A stretch of 64,000 nt of DNA from Ktedonobacter racemifer DSM 44963 (lineage in GTDB: Bacteria; Chloroflexota; Ktedonobacteria; Ktedonobacterales; Ktedonobacteraceae): contig NZ_ADVG01000003.1 in assembly GCF_000178855.1 (NCBI RefSeq), positions 682,001 through 746,000 of the forward strand, read 5' to 3'. This document shows, piece after piece, positions 49,497-58,627 of this stretch. A program made the position numbers and the translations under genes. The notes beneath the pieces are model-generated. The model was not told the origin of the DNA, ran no database searches, and saw nothing but the letters and a program-made list of their open reading frames with translations. Position 1 is the first letter of the stretch; every line of letters begins with the position of its first letter.

Positions 49497-49748
49497 TCAA
49501 TCACTCACCGAAGCTGGTGCGCGGTTAATTGGCGGATTGCAGATGGTCTCAGCGGATGAAACTCGCCAACCGCTGCCAATGCCTTGCCAGGTGAGTATGA
49601 CGTGTCCCTGGCATTTGGATGTATAGCCGTGTTTGGTTGCGTAGAAAGAAACGGGATAGGTGATGGTGTTACCACTACGGGTGGGTTGGCCCAGGGAGAG
49701 ATCGGTGACGGTACCGCTATTATTAAGGATGGATGATGTAGCCTCCCT
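49497..49748 (-). pseudogene. Unrecognised 83-codon coding remnant without a start
   Basis: The minus strand is open for 83 codons, from just after a TAA (49749-49751) to TGA at 49497-49499. The translation is protein-like: TSSILNNSGTVTDLSLGQPT, YPVSFYATKHGYTSKCQGHV, ILTWQGIGSGWRVSSAETIC. It has no ATG, GTG or TTG with an SD, so it is the C-terminal end of a lost gene. I do not recognise the family; the pattern suggests a small extracellular beta-domain. Confidence 0.35.
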
Positions 49749-49751
49749 TTA

Positions 49752-50042
49752 AATAAGGCTACTACTTGCCCGCTACTGGCGTACTCGGCTACTACTAGTT
49801 ATGCGGACGCAATAGTCAAGCCATTCTCCAATTTGGGATACTGACGGTTAACATTCTCTGCTTTTCCCTGGGGCATATGGCCGTTTTTGGGGAGAAACTG
49901 GAGTATGTCCAGCATTATCGCATATACTTATTGATAGATAACGATACAATCTGGAGAAATACTAAGCGCGGCGTCATCTCCGGCGAGAGGAAACGCCGGG
50001 GCGTGCGGCGCCAGATATATAGGGATATTTAGAGGGATATTT
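49752..50042. other. Intergenic region with one copy of dispersed repeat A
   Basis: CTGGCGTACTCGGCTACT lies at 49776-49793. Nearer the next gene, GGGATATTTA occurs twice (about 50020-50041), the second copy overlapping its SD. No other feature is visible. Confidence 0.4.
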
Positions 50043-51005
50043 ATGTCGGCAGCTACGATGACGTCTTTTCTGGCCATGTTGATGTTGCTTATCACCGCCG
50101 TTGTGGGGGTAAGCGCCTGGCGAGAACATAGGCATAACAGGCAGGTGCTTGCCACGCAGAATCGCCTCCCGGCCCATCCGCTCGACCGGCATGTGACCGC
50201 TATTTTGCACCTCAACGAGGGCCAGATCGTCTCTATCGAGAGTCCAACGGCCTCGCTGCCGTCAGTCGCGACTCGCTCTCCCTGGTCGACGCATAGGCGC
50301 TCGCTGGTCTCCGTAGGAGTGCTCGTGCTCTTTGGCTTAACCCTCTTTCTCCAGGTAGGCCTGGCGGGTGGGACGCTGGCGAAGTTTTCGCAGGGTACCC
50401 TGGATGGACAGTACAGCAATAACATAAGCTATTCGCCCTCCGGGCATGTCCTGGAGCAGCCCGCGAAGACCAACCCGGGCAATCCAGGCACTAACGAGCC
50501 GGTATTTCTCGACGCGAGCGCGCGCCTGGTCCGCCTCGACTCCGCCGATTCCAGCCAGTACGCCACGCTCTATGAGCGCCAGACCTGGGTCTATTCCTCC
50601 TGCTCGGGCTTCGCCATGGTGATGGTCTTTGATGCCTATGGGCGCCACCTGATTGCCTCCGATGTGTTGCAAGAGGAGCTAAACCTGGGCGTCTGGAGCG
50701 TCGATCAGGGCCTCTTGCGTGAAGAGGGCATCTCCATGACGGCCAACTACTTCGGCTTCAACACCAACTGGGGCCACACCATGACGCTCCAGCAGGTCAT
50801 TGATACCGCCAATAGCGGCAAGCCTGTGATTGTGAGCGTGCGCCATCCGACATACTATCCCTATGGGCATATCTTCGTGGTTCGCGGTGGCGATGCGCAG
50901 AACGTCTATATCGCCGATTCCGCCCCCACCAATTTCCACAGCATGTCACGCGCCATGTTCCTCGGCATGTGGCAGACCTTCAGCGCGGTCGTGACCCCAC
51001 GCTAA
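50043..51005 (+). CDS. Membrane-anchored C39-like cysteine peptidase fold protein
   Basis: A 320-residue protein with a hydrophobic N-terminus (residues 8-25) and a second TM segment near 88-110 (SVGVLVLFGLTLFLQVGLAG). The extracytoplasmic C-terminal 190 residues have the C39-like papain-fold pattern: Cys in YSSCSGFAMVMVFDAYG (about 185), His in YYPYGHIFVVRGGD and Asp in VYIADSAP. This suggests a peptidase or a catalytically altered peptide-binding protein. Residues 25-85 carry Arg/His-rich cytoplasmic sequence. AGAGGG lies 6 nt before the ATG. No ABC exporter or leader peptide gene is adjacent. Confidence 0.65.
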   Translation: MSAATMTSFLAMLMLLITAVVGVSAWREHRHNRQVLATQNRLPAHPLDRHVTAILHLNEGQIVSIESPTASLPSVATRSPWSTHRRSLVSVGVLVLFGLTLFLQVGLAGGTLAKFSQGTLDGQYSNNISYSPSGHVLEQPAKTNPGNPGTNEPVFLDASARLVRLDSADSSQYATLYERQTWVYSSCSGFAMVMVFDAYGRHLIASDVLQEELNLGVWSVDQGLLREEGISMTANYFGFNTNWGHTMTLQQVIDTANSGKPVIVSVRHPTYYPYGHIFVVRGGDAQNVYIADSAPTNFHSMSRAMFLGMWQTFSAVVTPR

Positions 51006-51009
51006 CTAA

Positions 51010-51057
51010 GTGGTCGCGTACACCAGTAACAGGCCCGCTACTGGCGTACGCGACTAC
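51010..51057 (+). terminator. Imperfect 19-bp stem after the C39-like gene (repeat A copy)
   Basis: GTGGTCGCGTACACCAGTA (51010-51028) pairs with 51039-51057 with two mismatches. It starts 4 nt past the stop. The right arm plus one base (51041-51058) reads CTGGCGTACGCGACTACT, matching dispersed repeat A. Confidence 0.55.
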
Positions 51058-51188
51058 TTGCACAGCTTATAATTGATTTTTCCAGGTAACAGGCATATCT
51101 GTGTAATCCCGCCTTAATTAGGGTCAATTCTCGCCGCATAAGCATATATACTGGGGTCATAACATCACACTTTGGAGGAACAACACTT

Positions 51189-51668
51189 ATGTCTGGAGTA
51201 ACCGATTTCGATTTTCTTCTTGGCTCCTGGAATATTCGCAACCTGCGGCGGACAAATCCCTTCGCACCTGAGAAAGAAGGCGTATGGGAGGAATTCTCGG
51301 CTTCTTCCACAAGCGCCAAACAGCTTGATGGTCGAGTGCGGGTCGAGCAGTATGAGGCAACGCTGCCCAATGGAGAACTTGTGCAAGGAATGACCATTCG
51401 CGCCTTCGACCAGGAGACACAGCAATGGTCGATTGTCTGGCTCGATAATCGCAATTCACCAGATTTCAGGCCGCTATTGGGACATTTCGAGCAGGGTGTA
51501 GGCCTTTTTTATCAAGTCATCGAATCTCCGCTCGACGGAAAGCCAGTACATATCCGCTTTATATGGGACCAGATCACAGAGGAGGGTGCTCGCTGGCAGC
51601 AAGCCTTCTCCTTTGATGGTGGTCAGACCTGGGATACGAACTGGACTATGGACCACCAGAGACAGTAA
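51189..51668 (+). CDS. DUF1579-like protein
   Basis: A 159-residue beta-barrel-like protein (FDFLLGSWNIRNLRRTNPFA, MTIRAFDQETQQWSIVWLDN, FIWDQITEEGARWQQAFSFD, GGQTWDTNWTMD). The FLLGxWxxxN start and GGxTWxxNW end are typical of DUF1579 and related heme- or ligand-binding beta-barrels. Function unknown. GGAGG lies 10 nt before the ATG. Confidence 0.65.
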   Translation: MSGVTDFDFLLGSWNIRNLRRTNPFAPEKEGVWEEFSASSTSAKQLDGRVRVEQYEATLPNGELVQGMTIRAFDQETQQWSIVWLDNRNSPDFRPLLGHFEQGVGLFYQVIESPLDGKPVHIRFIWDQITEEGARWQQAFSFDGGQTWDTNWTMDHQRQ

Positions 51669-51694
51669 GTAGCGCTACTTACGTACGCGCCTAC

Positions 51695-51730
51695 GCGTTA
51701 CCCTACGTCATGCTATGTGTAGGGTAACGC
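51695..51730 (+). terminator. 12-bp stem after the DUF1579-like gene
   Basis: GCGTTACCCTAC (51695-51706) pairs with GTAGGGTAACGC (51719-51730) with a 12-nt loop. It ends 24 bp before the next gene, so it terminates the upstream gene or attenuates the downstream one. Confidence 0.5.
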
Positions 51731-51754
51731 CCGCCTAGAAACGAGTTATTTTGA

Positions 51755-52621
51755 ATGTTTGATATCGCGCTGGCGACCTGTGCTAGCTTACCTGAACTAG
51801 ATAGTGATAACGCTCTGCTCATTCCTGCCCTGGCCGAGCGCGGCCTGCGCGCCCGCCCGGTCGTCTGGAATGCTCCAGAGGTGGACTGGTCGCAACCGCA
51901 AATGACGGTCATTCGCGCGACCTGGGATTACCATCACCAGCGTGCTGATTTCCTCACCTGGGCAGAGCACGTTGCAAGCCTGAACGCGCTCTGGAACCCG
52001 CTGGACATTCTGCGCCGGAATACGCATAAGTTCTACCTGCGCGACCTGGAAGGGCAGGGTATTCTTATCGTTCCAACGCTCTGGCTGGAACAGGGAGCGC
52101 AGGTCAATCTTGCCTCTTTGATGATGCAACACAATTGGAGCAGGGTGATACTCAAGCCAGCGGTCTCCGCCAGTGCCCACGCGACTCTCCTGATAACAAG
52201 CGAATGCGTAGAGGCGGGGCAGGCCCATCTTGAGCAGTATCTCCCAGGCAATGATATGTTGCTCCAGCCCTTTCTCTCAACCGTGACCAGCTCGCGTGAG
52301 CGCTCCCTCATCTTTATCGATGGAGTCTTTACGCACGCCATCGAGCGCGCACCCGCACTCAACCTGGATGCCTCCGCAGAAGATCGGCTGATCACCGCGC
52401 AAGAGGATGAGTTGAGCCTCTCGCAGCGGCTGCTTACCCTTCTGCCCACGCAGCCTTTATACGCCCGCGTGGATCTTATCCACGATGAAGCGGGAATGCT
52501 CCGCCTGATGGAATTGGAGCTGGTAGAACCCGGCTTATGGCTCGCCCTCGCGCCCCACGCCGTCGAGCACTTCGCCGATGCCATCGCGCGCAAGGTGAAA
52601 GTGGGACGACGCGTACTTTAG
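51755..52621 (+). CDS. ATP-grasp protein
   Basis: A 288-residue ATP-grasp-fold ligase-like protein: IRATWDYHHQRADFLTWAEH, NPLDILRRNTHKFYLRDLEG, GILIVPTLWLEQG, SRVILKPAVSASAHATLLIT (ATP-binding Lys), LQPFLSTVTSSRERSLIFID, and YARVDLIHDEAGMLRLMELE, then LVEPGLWL with metal-binding Glu residues. The group resembles RimK/glutathione-synthetase-like proteins whose substrates are mostly unknown. The SD is weak. Its 3' end lies within a stem-loop of repeat family B. Confidence 0.75.
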   Translation: MFDIALATCASLPELDSDNALLIPALAERGLRARPVVWNAPEVDWSQPQMTVIRATWDYHHQRADFLTWAEHVASLNALWNPLDILRRNTHKFYLRDLEGQGILIVPTLWLEQGAQVNLASLMMQHNWSRVILKPAVSASAHATLLITSECVEAGQAHLEQYLPGNDMLLQPFLSTVTSSRERSLIFIDGVFTHAIERAPALNLDASAEDRLITAQEDELSLSQRLLTLLPTQPLYARVDLIHDEAGMLRLMELELVEPGLWLALAPHAVEHFADAIARKVKVGRRVL

Positions 52622-52633
52622 TAGCGTCGTCCC
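52603..52633 (+). terminator. Stem overlapping the ATP-grasp stop, member of repeat family B
   Basis: GGGACGACGC (52603-52612) pairs with GCGTCGTCCC (52624-52633). The inner TAC/GTA pair closes on TTTA. The stop codon lies inside the loop side. The core GACGCGTACTTTAGTAGCGT (plus CG) matches two copies near 61.4-61.5 kb. Confidence 0.65.
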
Positions 52634-52643
52634 CTCATGGACC

Positions 52644-53759
52644 CTACACGGCCTCGGCGGCTGCGAGATGCACTAACTCTGCATCCTTGGCATCGAGGGC
52701 TAAGACTTTGCAGGCCTGGGGTGGGAAGCTGACATGCACCTGGCGGCCTGGTGTATAGCTTGCAGCCTGGCGCGTGGGAATATCAACCAGGAGCGTTGTG
52801 GTTTCATCGATGCTTACATGCAGGCGCGTAAACGGCCCTAGAAAGGTGCGGAGGTCAATTCTTCCCGCCAGAACGTTCAGGTCATCGTGAGTGTCCTCAT
52901 CAACCTGGACAGCAATATCTTCAGGGCGAACCATGATCAGGACTCTCTCGCCGTCGCGGAATTGAGAGAGGGGAGAGACGTTCAAGGTCCGTGTGCCAAC
53001 CTGGCATAGACCATTGGCCGCCGACTCGATGATCCCGTTGAACTGGTTACTGTTGCCGACAAAGGTTGCGGCAAAGGCTGTCTGAGGCTGATTGTAGATG
53101 TTTTCGGGAGCATCCAATTGTTCAATTTTGCCCTTTGCCATCACCGCAATGCGGTCGGAGAGCGAGAGGGCCTCTTCCTGGTCATGGGTGACATAAATAG
53201 CCGTTATCTTCAACTCTTGCTGGATACGACGAATCTCGTTACGCAGTGAGATTCTGACCTTGGCGTCAAGCGCCGAGAGCGGCTCATCAAGCAACAAGAC
53301 TTTCGGCTCGACGGCCAGGGCACGCGCGAGTGCGATACGTTGTTGCTGCCCACCCGAGAGTTGATGCGGGTAGCGCTGCCCCATCTCGGCCAGTCCAACG
53401 AGTTCAAGTAATTCGGCCGTGCGTTTCTTAATAACATGCTTAGGCTGATGTTTAATAGTCATGCCAAAACCGATATTATCCTGAGCGCTCATATGCGGGA
53501 AGAGAGCATAGGATTGAAAGACCATCCCCATCAGGCGTTTATTGGCCGGGCGGTTGGTGATATCTTCGCCATCAAGCAAGATGCTACCAGTTGTAGGTGT
53601 TTCAAAGCCCGCGATCATACGCAGGAGCGTGGTTTTACCACAACCACTCGGCCCAAGCAGAGTCAAGAACTCGCCCTGCTTAATCGACAAGCCGATATTG
53701 TCGACAGCAGCGGTATGCCCAAAGTGCTTGGATATATCTAGTAGTTCGAGAAAAGCCAT
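52644..53759 (-). CDS. ABC importer ATPase, PotA/FbpC type
   Basis: A 371-residue ABC ATPase: Walker A LLGPSGCGKTTLLRMIAGFE (about residue 36), Q-loop, signature LSGGQQQRIALARALA, Walker B KVLLLDEPLSALDAKVR, and H-loop IYVTHDQEEAL. The C-terminal 120 residues are a TOBE-type regulatory domain (QFRDGERVLIMVRPEDIAVQ). This layout is that of importers for polyamines, ferric iron, sulfate or 2-aminoethylphosphonate. AAGGAA precedes the ATG. Last gene of a four-gene minus-strand operon with two permeases and a binding protein. Confidence 0.92.
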   Translation of the reverse strand: MAFLELLDISKHFGHTAAVDNIGLSIKQGEFLTLLGPSGCGKTTLLRMIAGFETPTTGSILLDGEDITNRPANKRLMGMVFQSYALFPHMSAQDNIGFGMTIKHQPKHVIKKRTAELLELVGLAEMGQRYPHQLSGGQQQRIALARALAVEPKVLLLDEPLSALDAKVRISLRNEIRRIQQELKITAIYVTHDQEEALSLSDRIAVMAKGKIEQLDAPENIYNQPQTAFAATFVGNSNQFNGIIESAANGLCQVGTRTLNVSPLSQFRDGERVLIMVRPEDIAVQVDEDTHDDLNVLAGRIDLRTFLGPFTRLHVSIDETTTLLVDIPTRQAASYTPGRQVHVSFPPQACKVLALDAKDAELVHLAAAEAV

Positions 53760-53794
53760 CTCTTATTCCTTATCTGTAAAAGCACGATCCTCAG

Positions 53795-54655
53795 TTATCT
53801 TCCACCGCCAATTTCAACGGTCTGTCCTTTGCCCTGAGTTCTGCTGCGCACCAGTACGAGGATGCCGAGGACACAGAGCAGCGTGATGAGAAAGCTCATA
53901 ATGGTGAGTAAGGCAGCCTGGTGAGCGTCGCCCTGTCCAATCTGATTCAGATACACAGGGAAGGTATAGATGCCTGAGAGCACGGCAATAGTAAACTCAC
54001 CCATAGCGGTCGAAAAGGTCAACAGGGCGGCGCTGATAACACCCGGCCAGATATTTGGCAAGATGATGGTGAGAAAGGTGCGCCACCAACCACATCCCAG
54101 GTTTGAGGCCGCCTCAGAGAGCACCCGCGTATTGAGCGCACGCAAACTGTTATCGATAGGGCGATATATAAAAGGGAGAGCAATCACCACGTAGGCGAAG
54201 ATCAATAGCTGTGGCGTATTGACGATAGTGAACGGCTCATTACTCAGTAAGGGGACCAGCCCGAGAGAAAGCACATCAATCCAGGTATGGGAATCGCCAA
54301 AAACCTCCAGGTAGCCCAGTGAAAGAACGATTGGCGGCACCGCAAAAGGCAAAAGGGAGAGAAACTCCAGCAGGGGGCGAGCCTGGGGAAGGCGCAGCTG
54401 CACCCAGTAAGCGGTAGGCGTAATCAACACAACCGCGATCAGCGTCGATGCAATAGCCAGGCCTAGCGAGAGAAGGAGTGTTTTCGAAAAGTCGCCATCG
54501 CTGAACACCTGTGTCAAGACACCGATGTTGAAACGGGAACCATCGTTAAGGCCAAAAACCAGGGTCGCTCCGAGCGGGATGACAAGGTAGAGAACCACCA
54601 GAAACAGAACGATTTTATCTAATGCCAGGGAAAAACTTTTCGCCTGTTGTTTCAT
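53795..54655 (-). CDS. ABC importer permease (second)
   Basis: A 286-residue inner-membrane permease with six hydrophobic helices. The EAA coupling loop is LSEAASNLGCGWWRTFLTII, then LPNIWPGV (EAA-X3-G-X9-I-X-LP). GAGGAAG lies 4 nt before the ATG at 54653-54655; the frame extends upstream over the end of the previous gene. It pairs with the upstream permease to form the transport pore. Confidence 0.9.
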   Translation of the reverse strand: MKQQAKSFSLALDKIVLFLVVLYLVIPLGATLVFGLNDGSRFNIGVLTQVFSDGDFSKTLLLSLGLAIASTLIAVVLITPTAYWVQLRLPQARPLLEFLSLLPFAVPPIVLSLGYLEVFGDSHTWIDVLSLGLVPLLSNEPFTIVNTPQLLIFAYVVIALPFIYRPIDNSLRALNTRVLSEAASNLGCGWWRTFLTIILPNIWPGVISAALLTFSTAMGEFTIAVLSGIYTFPVYLNQIGQGDAHQAALLTIMSFLITLLCVLGILVLVRSRTQGKGQTVEIGGGR

Positions 54656-54665
54656 ATCACTTCCT

Positions 54666-55598
54666 CTACCTTCCCTGCCAGGTGCTGGCGCGGCGCAACA
54701 TAAACACATAGAGAGAGACAGAGATTACAAGGACAAGAATCATCCCCACAGCCAGGGCATTTCCCAGGCCTACATCGACACTCACGTTGCCTGCAACCGC
54801 GAAGCTAATCAGGATCGTAACGAGGTTAATATTGCCTTGTGCCAGCGCATAAGCCGTGGCAAAGGCGCCAAAGGCATTGGCGAAGAGCAACATCAGTGCC
54901 GCGATAAGCGATGGAAGGAGAATCGGGAACGCCACCTTACGCCAGTAGGTAAAAGTCGATGCGCCCAGATTAGTCGCCGCCTCGCGCCACACATTCCTTA
55001 AAGCACTTAACGCGGGAACAGTGATCAGTAGCATGAGCGGCAGCTCAAAATAGACGTAGGTGAGAACCAGGCCCCAGAAATTATACAGATTGAAGCCCAG
55101 GTCATAGAGATTGACATGGAACCACGTCTTAAAGAGCACCGTCACAAAGCCCGTCACGCCCAGCGTTGAAACAAAGGCAAAGGCCAGGGGAACGCCCGAG
55201 AAGTTAGCGGCCAGGCTGGAGAAACCTATGAGCAGATTACGCAGCCAGCCAGTACGCATGGTATAGACGCCATAGGCTGCGATAAAGCCGACGACCACGC
55301 TAATAAGTGCGGAGACGAGCGAGAGCGAGATGCTTGTCTGGAAGGCACGTAGCGTGCTGGGTTGCGTGAGAATCCGCTGATAATTGGCCAGCGTTACAGT
55401 TCCCTGATCGTCCGTAAAACTGCTCTGAAGAATGACAAGGGTAGGTAAAATTTCAAACAGCAGGCAAAACACAAGGAACGGGGCCAGGCCCAACCAGCTT
55501 ACCGTCGAATACCCCCAGCGTACGCGAGAGCGGCGCTTCGCAGAGCGGCTAAGCGTGGTCTGGGTAGTATCTGTACCTGAAATAACAGGAACGTCCAT
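54666..55598 (-). CDS. ABC importer permease (first)
   Basis: A 310-residue permease with six hydrophobic helices and the EAA loop WREAATNLGASTFTYWRKVA, then FPILLPSL. GAAGGTGG precedes the ATG at 55596-55598; upstream in-frame sequence lacks an SD. It stands 10 bp before the second permease, in the order binding protein, permease, permease, ATPase. Confidence 0.9.
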   Translation of the reverse strand: MDVPVISGTDTTQTTLSRSAKRRSRVRWGYSTVSWLGLAPFLVFCLLFEILPTLVILQSSFTDDQGTVTLANYQRILTQPSTLRAFQTSISLSLVSALISVVVGFIAAYGVYTMRTGWLRNLLIGFSSLAANFSGVPLAFAFVSTLGVTGFVTVLFKTWFHVNLYDLGFNLYNFWGLVLTYVYFELPLMLLITVPALSALRNVWREAATNLGASTFTYWRKVAFPILLPSLIAALMLLFANAFGAFATAYALAQGNINLVTILISFAVAGNVSVDVGLGNALAVGMILVLVISVSLYVFMLRRASTWQGR

Positions 55599-55700
55599 CA
55601 CACCACCTTCTAAAAGAGCATGTGAGGGCGCAAGCATACATCCTGCGCCCTCACGACGATTCTTAAAGCCTCTCAATGAAGGAGAAGCATGAAAAAGCGC

Positions 55701-56867
55701 TTACTGTCCAAGCACCTGGGACTGCCAGTTATTGGAGAGCGCGGTGGCGGCAGCATCAAGCTTGCCGAGGTCTGTAACGAACTTCACATTAGCATACTGC
55801 TCGGCTGGTGGAAGTTTGGCCGCCAACTCGGCTGGAATCTTGCCAGCCTTCACCAGGGACTGGTAGCGGGCAGGGTGGGCATAGCCCTTCAGGTAGTTCA
55901 ACTGGCCCTCGTCCGAGAAGATATACTCCATCCACAAGCGAGCCGCGTAGGGGTCTGGGGCAGTTTTGTTGATAATGGAGACATAGGGACCAGCAATAGA
56001 GCCATCCGAGGGAATAATAACCTTTAGATTGGGCTTGCCCTTGAGTTGATCGCGGAAGCCTAAGCCCAGGTAGTCCCACATGATCGCGATGGCGACCTCG
56101 CCCTTTGTGACATTGGCCACGCTAGAACGAGCAGCGGTAAAATTACCCTTTTTCTTAAGCTGAGCGAAGAAATCAATGCCTGGCTGAATGCTATCAAGGC
56201 TACCGCTCGTCGCCAGCGCGGCACTGTAGACAGCGATAAAGGCATCGTTGGCTTCACGTGGATCGCCATCAATACCAACCATATTCTTGTAATCGCCATT
56301 GAGCAGATCCTTGAAAGAGGCTGGCTCATTCTTTACCAGGTCTGTATTGATGACAAAAGCCTGCGCGCCCCAATACTCGGTACACCAGTTGCCCTTGGGA
56401 TCCTTCAGTTCGGCGGGGATATCATCCCACTTGGAATGTTTATATGGAGTAACCAGTCCCTGCTGAACAGCCTGTGGACCGAATTTAAAGCCGACATCGC
56501 CGATATCCCCATGGGGATGAAGCTTTGACTTTTTGAAGACCTCCAGTTCCTGGGCCGATGAAAACTCAGCCTCAGCCTGGTACTGTACCTTGACATACTT
56601 CGAGGTATAGGTATTCAGGATATCTTTATAATCAGCCCATTCGGGTGGAATACCAATTGCTTCAAGCTTCCCCTCTTTTTTCGCCTTCTCAAGAAGCGTC
56701 CCGATAGCGATTGGCCCGGCAAGGTCAACGGAGGAGGCGGTAGTGGTGGTTGAAGTGGTGCTACCACATGCCGCTAAAAAGGCGGAGAGAGAGGCGGCGG
56801 AGAGGCCTAAAGCACCCGCCTGTTTGAAAAATAAACGGCGATCATAATGCTCATTCATATCTACCAT
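55701..56867 (-). CDS. ABC importer substrate-binding lipoprotein
   Basis: A 388-residue extracellular solute-binding protein. The N-terminus is a Tat-like or Sec lipoprotein signal (RRLFFKQAGALGLSAASLSA, then FLAACGS, lipid on Cys). A Thr/Ser spacer follows. The mature part has the family-1/iron-type fold: EAIGIPPEWADYKDILNTYT, GDIGDVGFKFGPQAVQQGLV, ESP-type ARLWMEYIFSDEGQLNYLKG. Ligand is probably a small cation, polyamine or phosphonate; sequence alone does not decide. AGGAG lies 9 nt before the ATG at 56865-56867. First gene of the operon. Confidence 0.9.
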   Translation of the reverse strand: MVDMNEHYDRRLFFKQAGALGLSAASLSAFLAACGSTTSTTTTASSVDLAGPIAIGTLLEKAKKEGKLEAIGIPPEWADYKDILNTYTSKYVKVQYQAEAEFSSAQELEVFKKSKLHPHGDIGDVGFKFGPQAVQQGLVTPYKHSKWDDIPAELKDPKGNWCTEYWGAQAFVINTDLVKNEPASFKDLLNGDYKNMVGIDGDPREANDAFIAVYSAALATSGSLDSIQPGIDFFAQLKKKGNFTAARSSVANVTKGEVAIAIMWDYLGLGFRDQLKGKPNLKVIIPSDGSIAGPYVSIINKTAPDPYAARLWMEYIFSDEGQLNYLKGYAHPARYQSLVKAGKIPAELAAKLPPAEQYANVKFVTDLGKLDAAATALSNNWQSQVLGQ

Positions 56868-57287
56868 AATGCATAGCTCCTGGTCTGAAAAATTGTAATG
56901 CATACTTACGCAGCGAGACATTCAGTCAGGCGTCCAATACATCCCGACTGTTGCGCAGCTGCGAGTAAGGTATACAAGACAGCAAACAGAGAGTTATCCG
57001 ATAGATACAGATTGTCAGAGCAGAGAAAGTCGATATCATCGAAGGCAGAGAAAAGATCTTCTTTGATACCTAGCAGACAGTGTAGTGTTGAGCTTTCAAA
57101 AATACAATAGCTATTTATCTACAATTTTCATATATATGTAGACATTTTAGCCATAATTATTTCCTTAATATAATGTTCACAATAAAATTACCAGATAAAC
57201 ATGTTTCTTAAAATCTACTTAATATTAGGCGTGTACATTCTGACTACAGAGAAAAAGAGATACAGATCTGACAGAGATAAACAAATA
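56868..57287 (-). promoter_or_regulatory. AT-rich leader region of the ABC importer operon
   Basis: About 420 bp, markedly AT-rich between 57100 and 57240. An 8-codon frame at 57128-57154 (minus) has AAGGA 7 nt before its ATG and could be a leader peptide. No recognised riboswitch or clear -35/-10 pair was found. Confidence 0.35.
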
Positions 57288-57360
57288 AGCACGACGCCAC
57301 GAAAGTACGCATCACATATAATTCATTACATGTAGATGCGTACTTTCGTGGCGTCGTGCT
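57288..57360 (-). terminator. 26-bp perfect inverted repeat after the membrane signalling gene
   Basis: Arms 57288-57313 and 57335-57360 pair perfectly; the 21-nt loop contains ACAT/ATGT. It lies 30 nt past the stop of the minus-strand gene. On that strand a T-rich sequence (TTATTTGTTTATC) follows, so it is a good terminator. Confidence 0.75.
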
Positions 57361-57390
57361 ACACGCGGCTTCATGCCTCAGCACATAGCC

Positions 57391-58482
57391 TTAAGGGCGC
57401 GAGGGACGGTCGCCAGAGGCGGGTTGCAGGAGATAGCGACCTGCCAGGTTCTTCAAGAGTGGATCGAGCAGAGTGCCGGTGGCTGCGAGCCGTAGCGGGA
57501 CGCGCCTCACCTCGGCCTCGCTGACAATATTCACCAGGCGCAGCACCTCGCCACGGATGCGCTGTAGCTCTTGCTCTGACTGGCTGGAGCGTTGCAGGCG
57601 TGCAAGCAGGGTATTCAGCGAGGAGGCGACCGTCCAGAGTACATTCTCTTGCGCAAGTGGGGTACGCACGGAGAAATTGCCGTTTGCCGCCTCCACCAGC
57701 GCCTGCTGAATTTGCTGAATACCGTACTCCAGGTCACGCTTCTGCTCGGCTAGCGCGAGTTGTAAACGCTCAACTTCTTCGATGCGGTTCACCCGCTTAA
57801 AGGCCCGCAGGGCGCCGCGCACCCATAAGTAGGTTACGACCGCGACGACGATCTGCAAGGCGATAGGGCGCACAAGCAGAGTATATGACATCGAACGCCA
57901 GAGGTGTTCGAGGTCGGGGGCGTGCGTTTGCAGGAGGATATCTCCCCAGATGCAGCCAATATTGAGGGCCGCCACAAAAAAGACGCTGCTCGGTGGGAGC
58001 AGCGAGACCGCCAGCAGTTCTGAGAAGACGAGCAGGTCAAACGTGAGAAAGCCATTCATGTCCAGCATGCCACTTGGCGAGGTAATCAGGTTGAGCATGA
58101 TAGCTGTATTCGCCGTAATAACGCTTATTATTCCGACTGCGGTCACATGTCCCCGGCGATTTAGGAAGAGAGCCAATAAGCAAATGCCAATAGCGGTCAG
58201 AATAATGGGAAATAACAGGGGATTTTTAGCGAGGAGCGCGAGTCGGATAAAGGAGACAAGGACAACCAGCATAAGAAGAAGGATAAGGCTGGCGAGACGA
58301 GACCGGCGAAGCCTATCCTGCGCGGCGAAAGAGGTTTTGGCCTCTGTTTCAGAGGGAGTGGCAACCTGATACCACCAGTTTAATGGTTTTATAGAGCTGG
58401 TCGGCTGGGCCGGTTGAGAAGAAACAGTTTTCAATACATTGCTGTTCTTGTCTTCAAAAGGAGACAAATTTCTGCTATCCAT
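57391..58482 (-). CDS. Six-TM membrane protein with HAMP-like cytoplasmic tail, no output domain
   Basis: A 363-residue protein. After a hydrophilic 65-residue N-terminus come about six hydrophobic helices (about 65-235). The tail has a long coiled-coil (ERLQLALAEQKRDLEYGIQQ) and a HAMP-like segment (ALVEAANGNFSVRTPLAQEN, VLWTVASSLNTLLARLQRSS), then ends after 60 more residues. No kinase, cyclase or methyl-accepting domain follows. It may sense a membrane signal and act through a partner. GAGGAG lies 9-10 nt before the ATG at 58480-58482. Confidence 0.6.
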   Translation of the reverse strand: MDSRNLSPFEDKNSNVLKTVSSQPAQPTSSIKPLNWWYQVATPSETEAKTSFAAQDRLRRSRLASLILLLMLVVLVSFIRLALLAKNPLLFPIILTAIGICLLALFLNRRGHVTAVGIISVITANTAIMLNLITSPSGMLDMNGFLTFDLLVFSELLAVSLLPPSSVFFVAALNIGCIWGDILLQTHAPDLEHLWRSMSYTLLVRPIALQIVVAVVTYLWVRGALRAFKRVNRIEEVERLQLALAEQKRDLEYGIQQIQQALVEAANGNFSVRTPLAQENVLWTVASSLNTLLARLQRSSQSEQELQRIRGEVLRLVNIVSEAEVRRVPLRLAATGTLLDPLLKNLAGRYLLQPASGDRPSRP

Positions 58483-58627
58483 GCGAGCGAAGCTCCTCAC
58501 GCCACAAGGCTCTGGCGATACATATGCCTATTAATTCATAGAAAAAGCGCTTTTTATATACCTCACCTATTTTGCTATATATTTGTATATAAAACAAGGG
58601 AGCGTAGTACTATTTGAGGGGTAGAAT

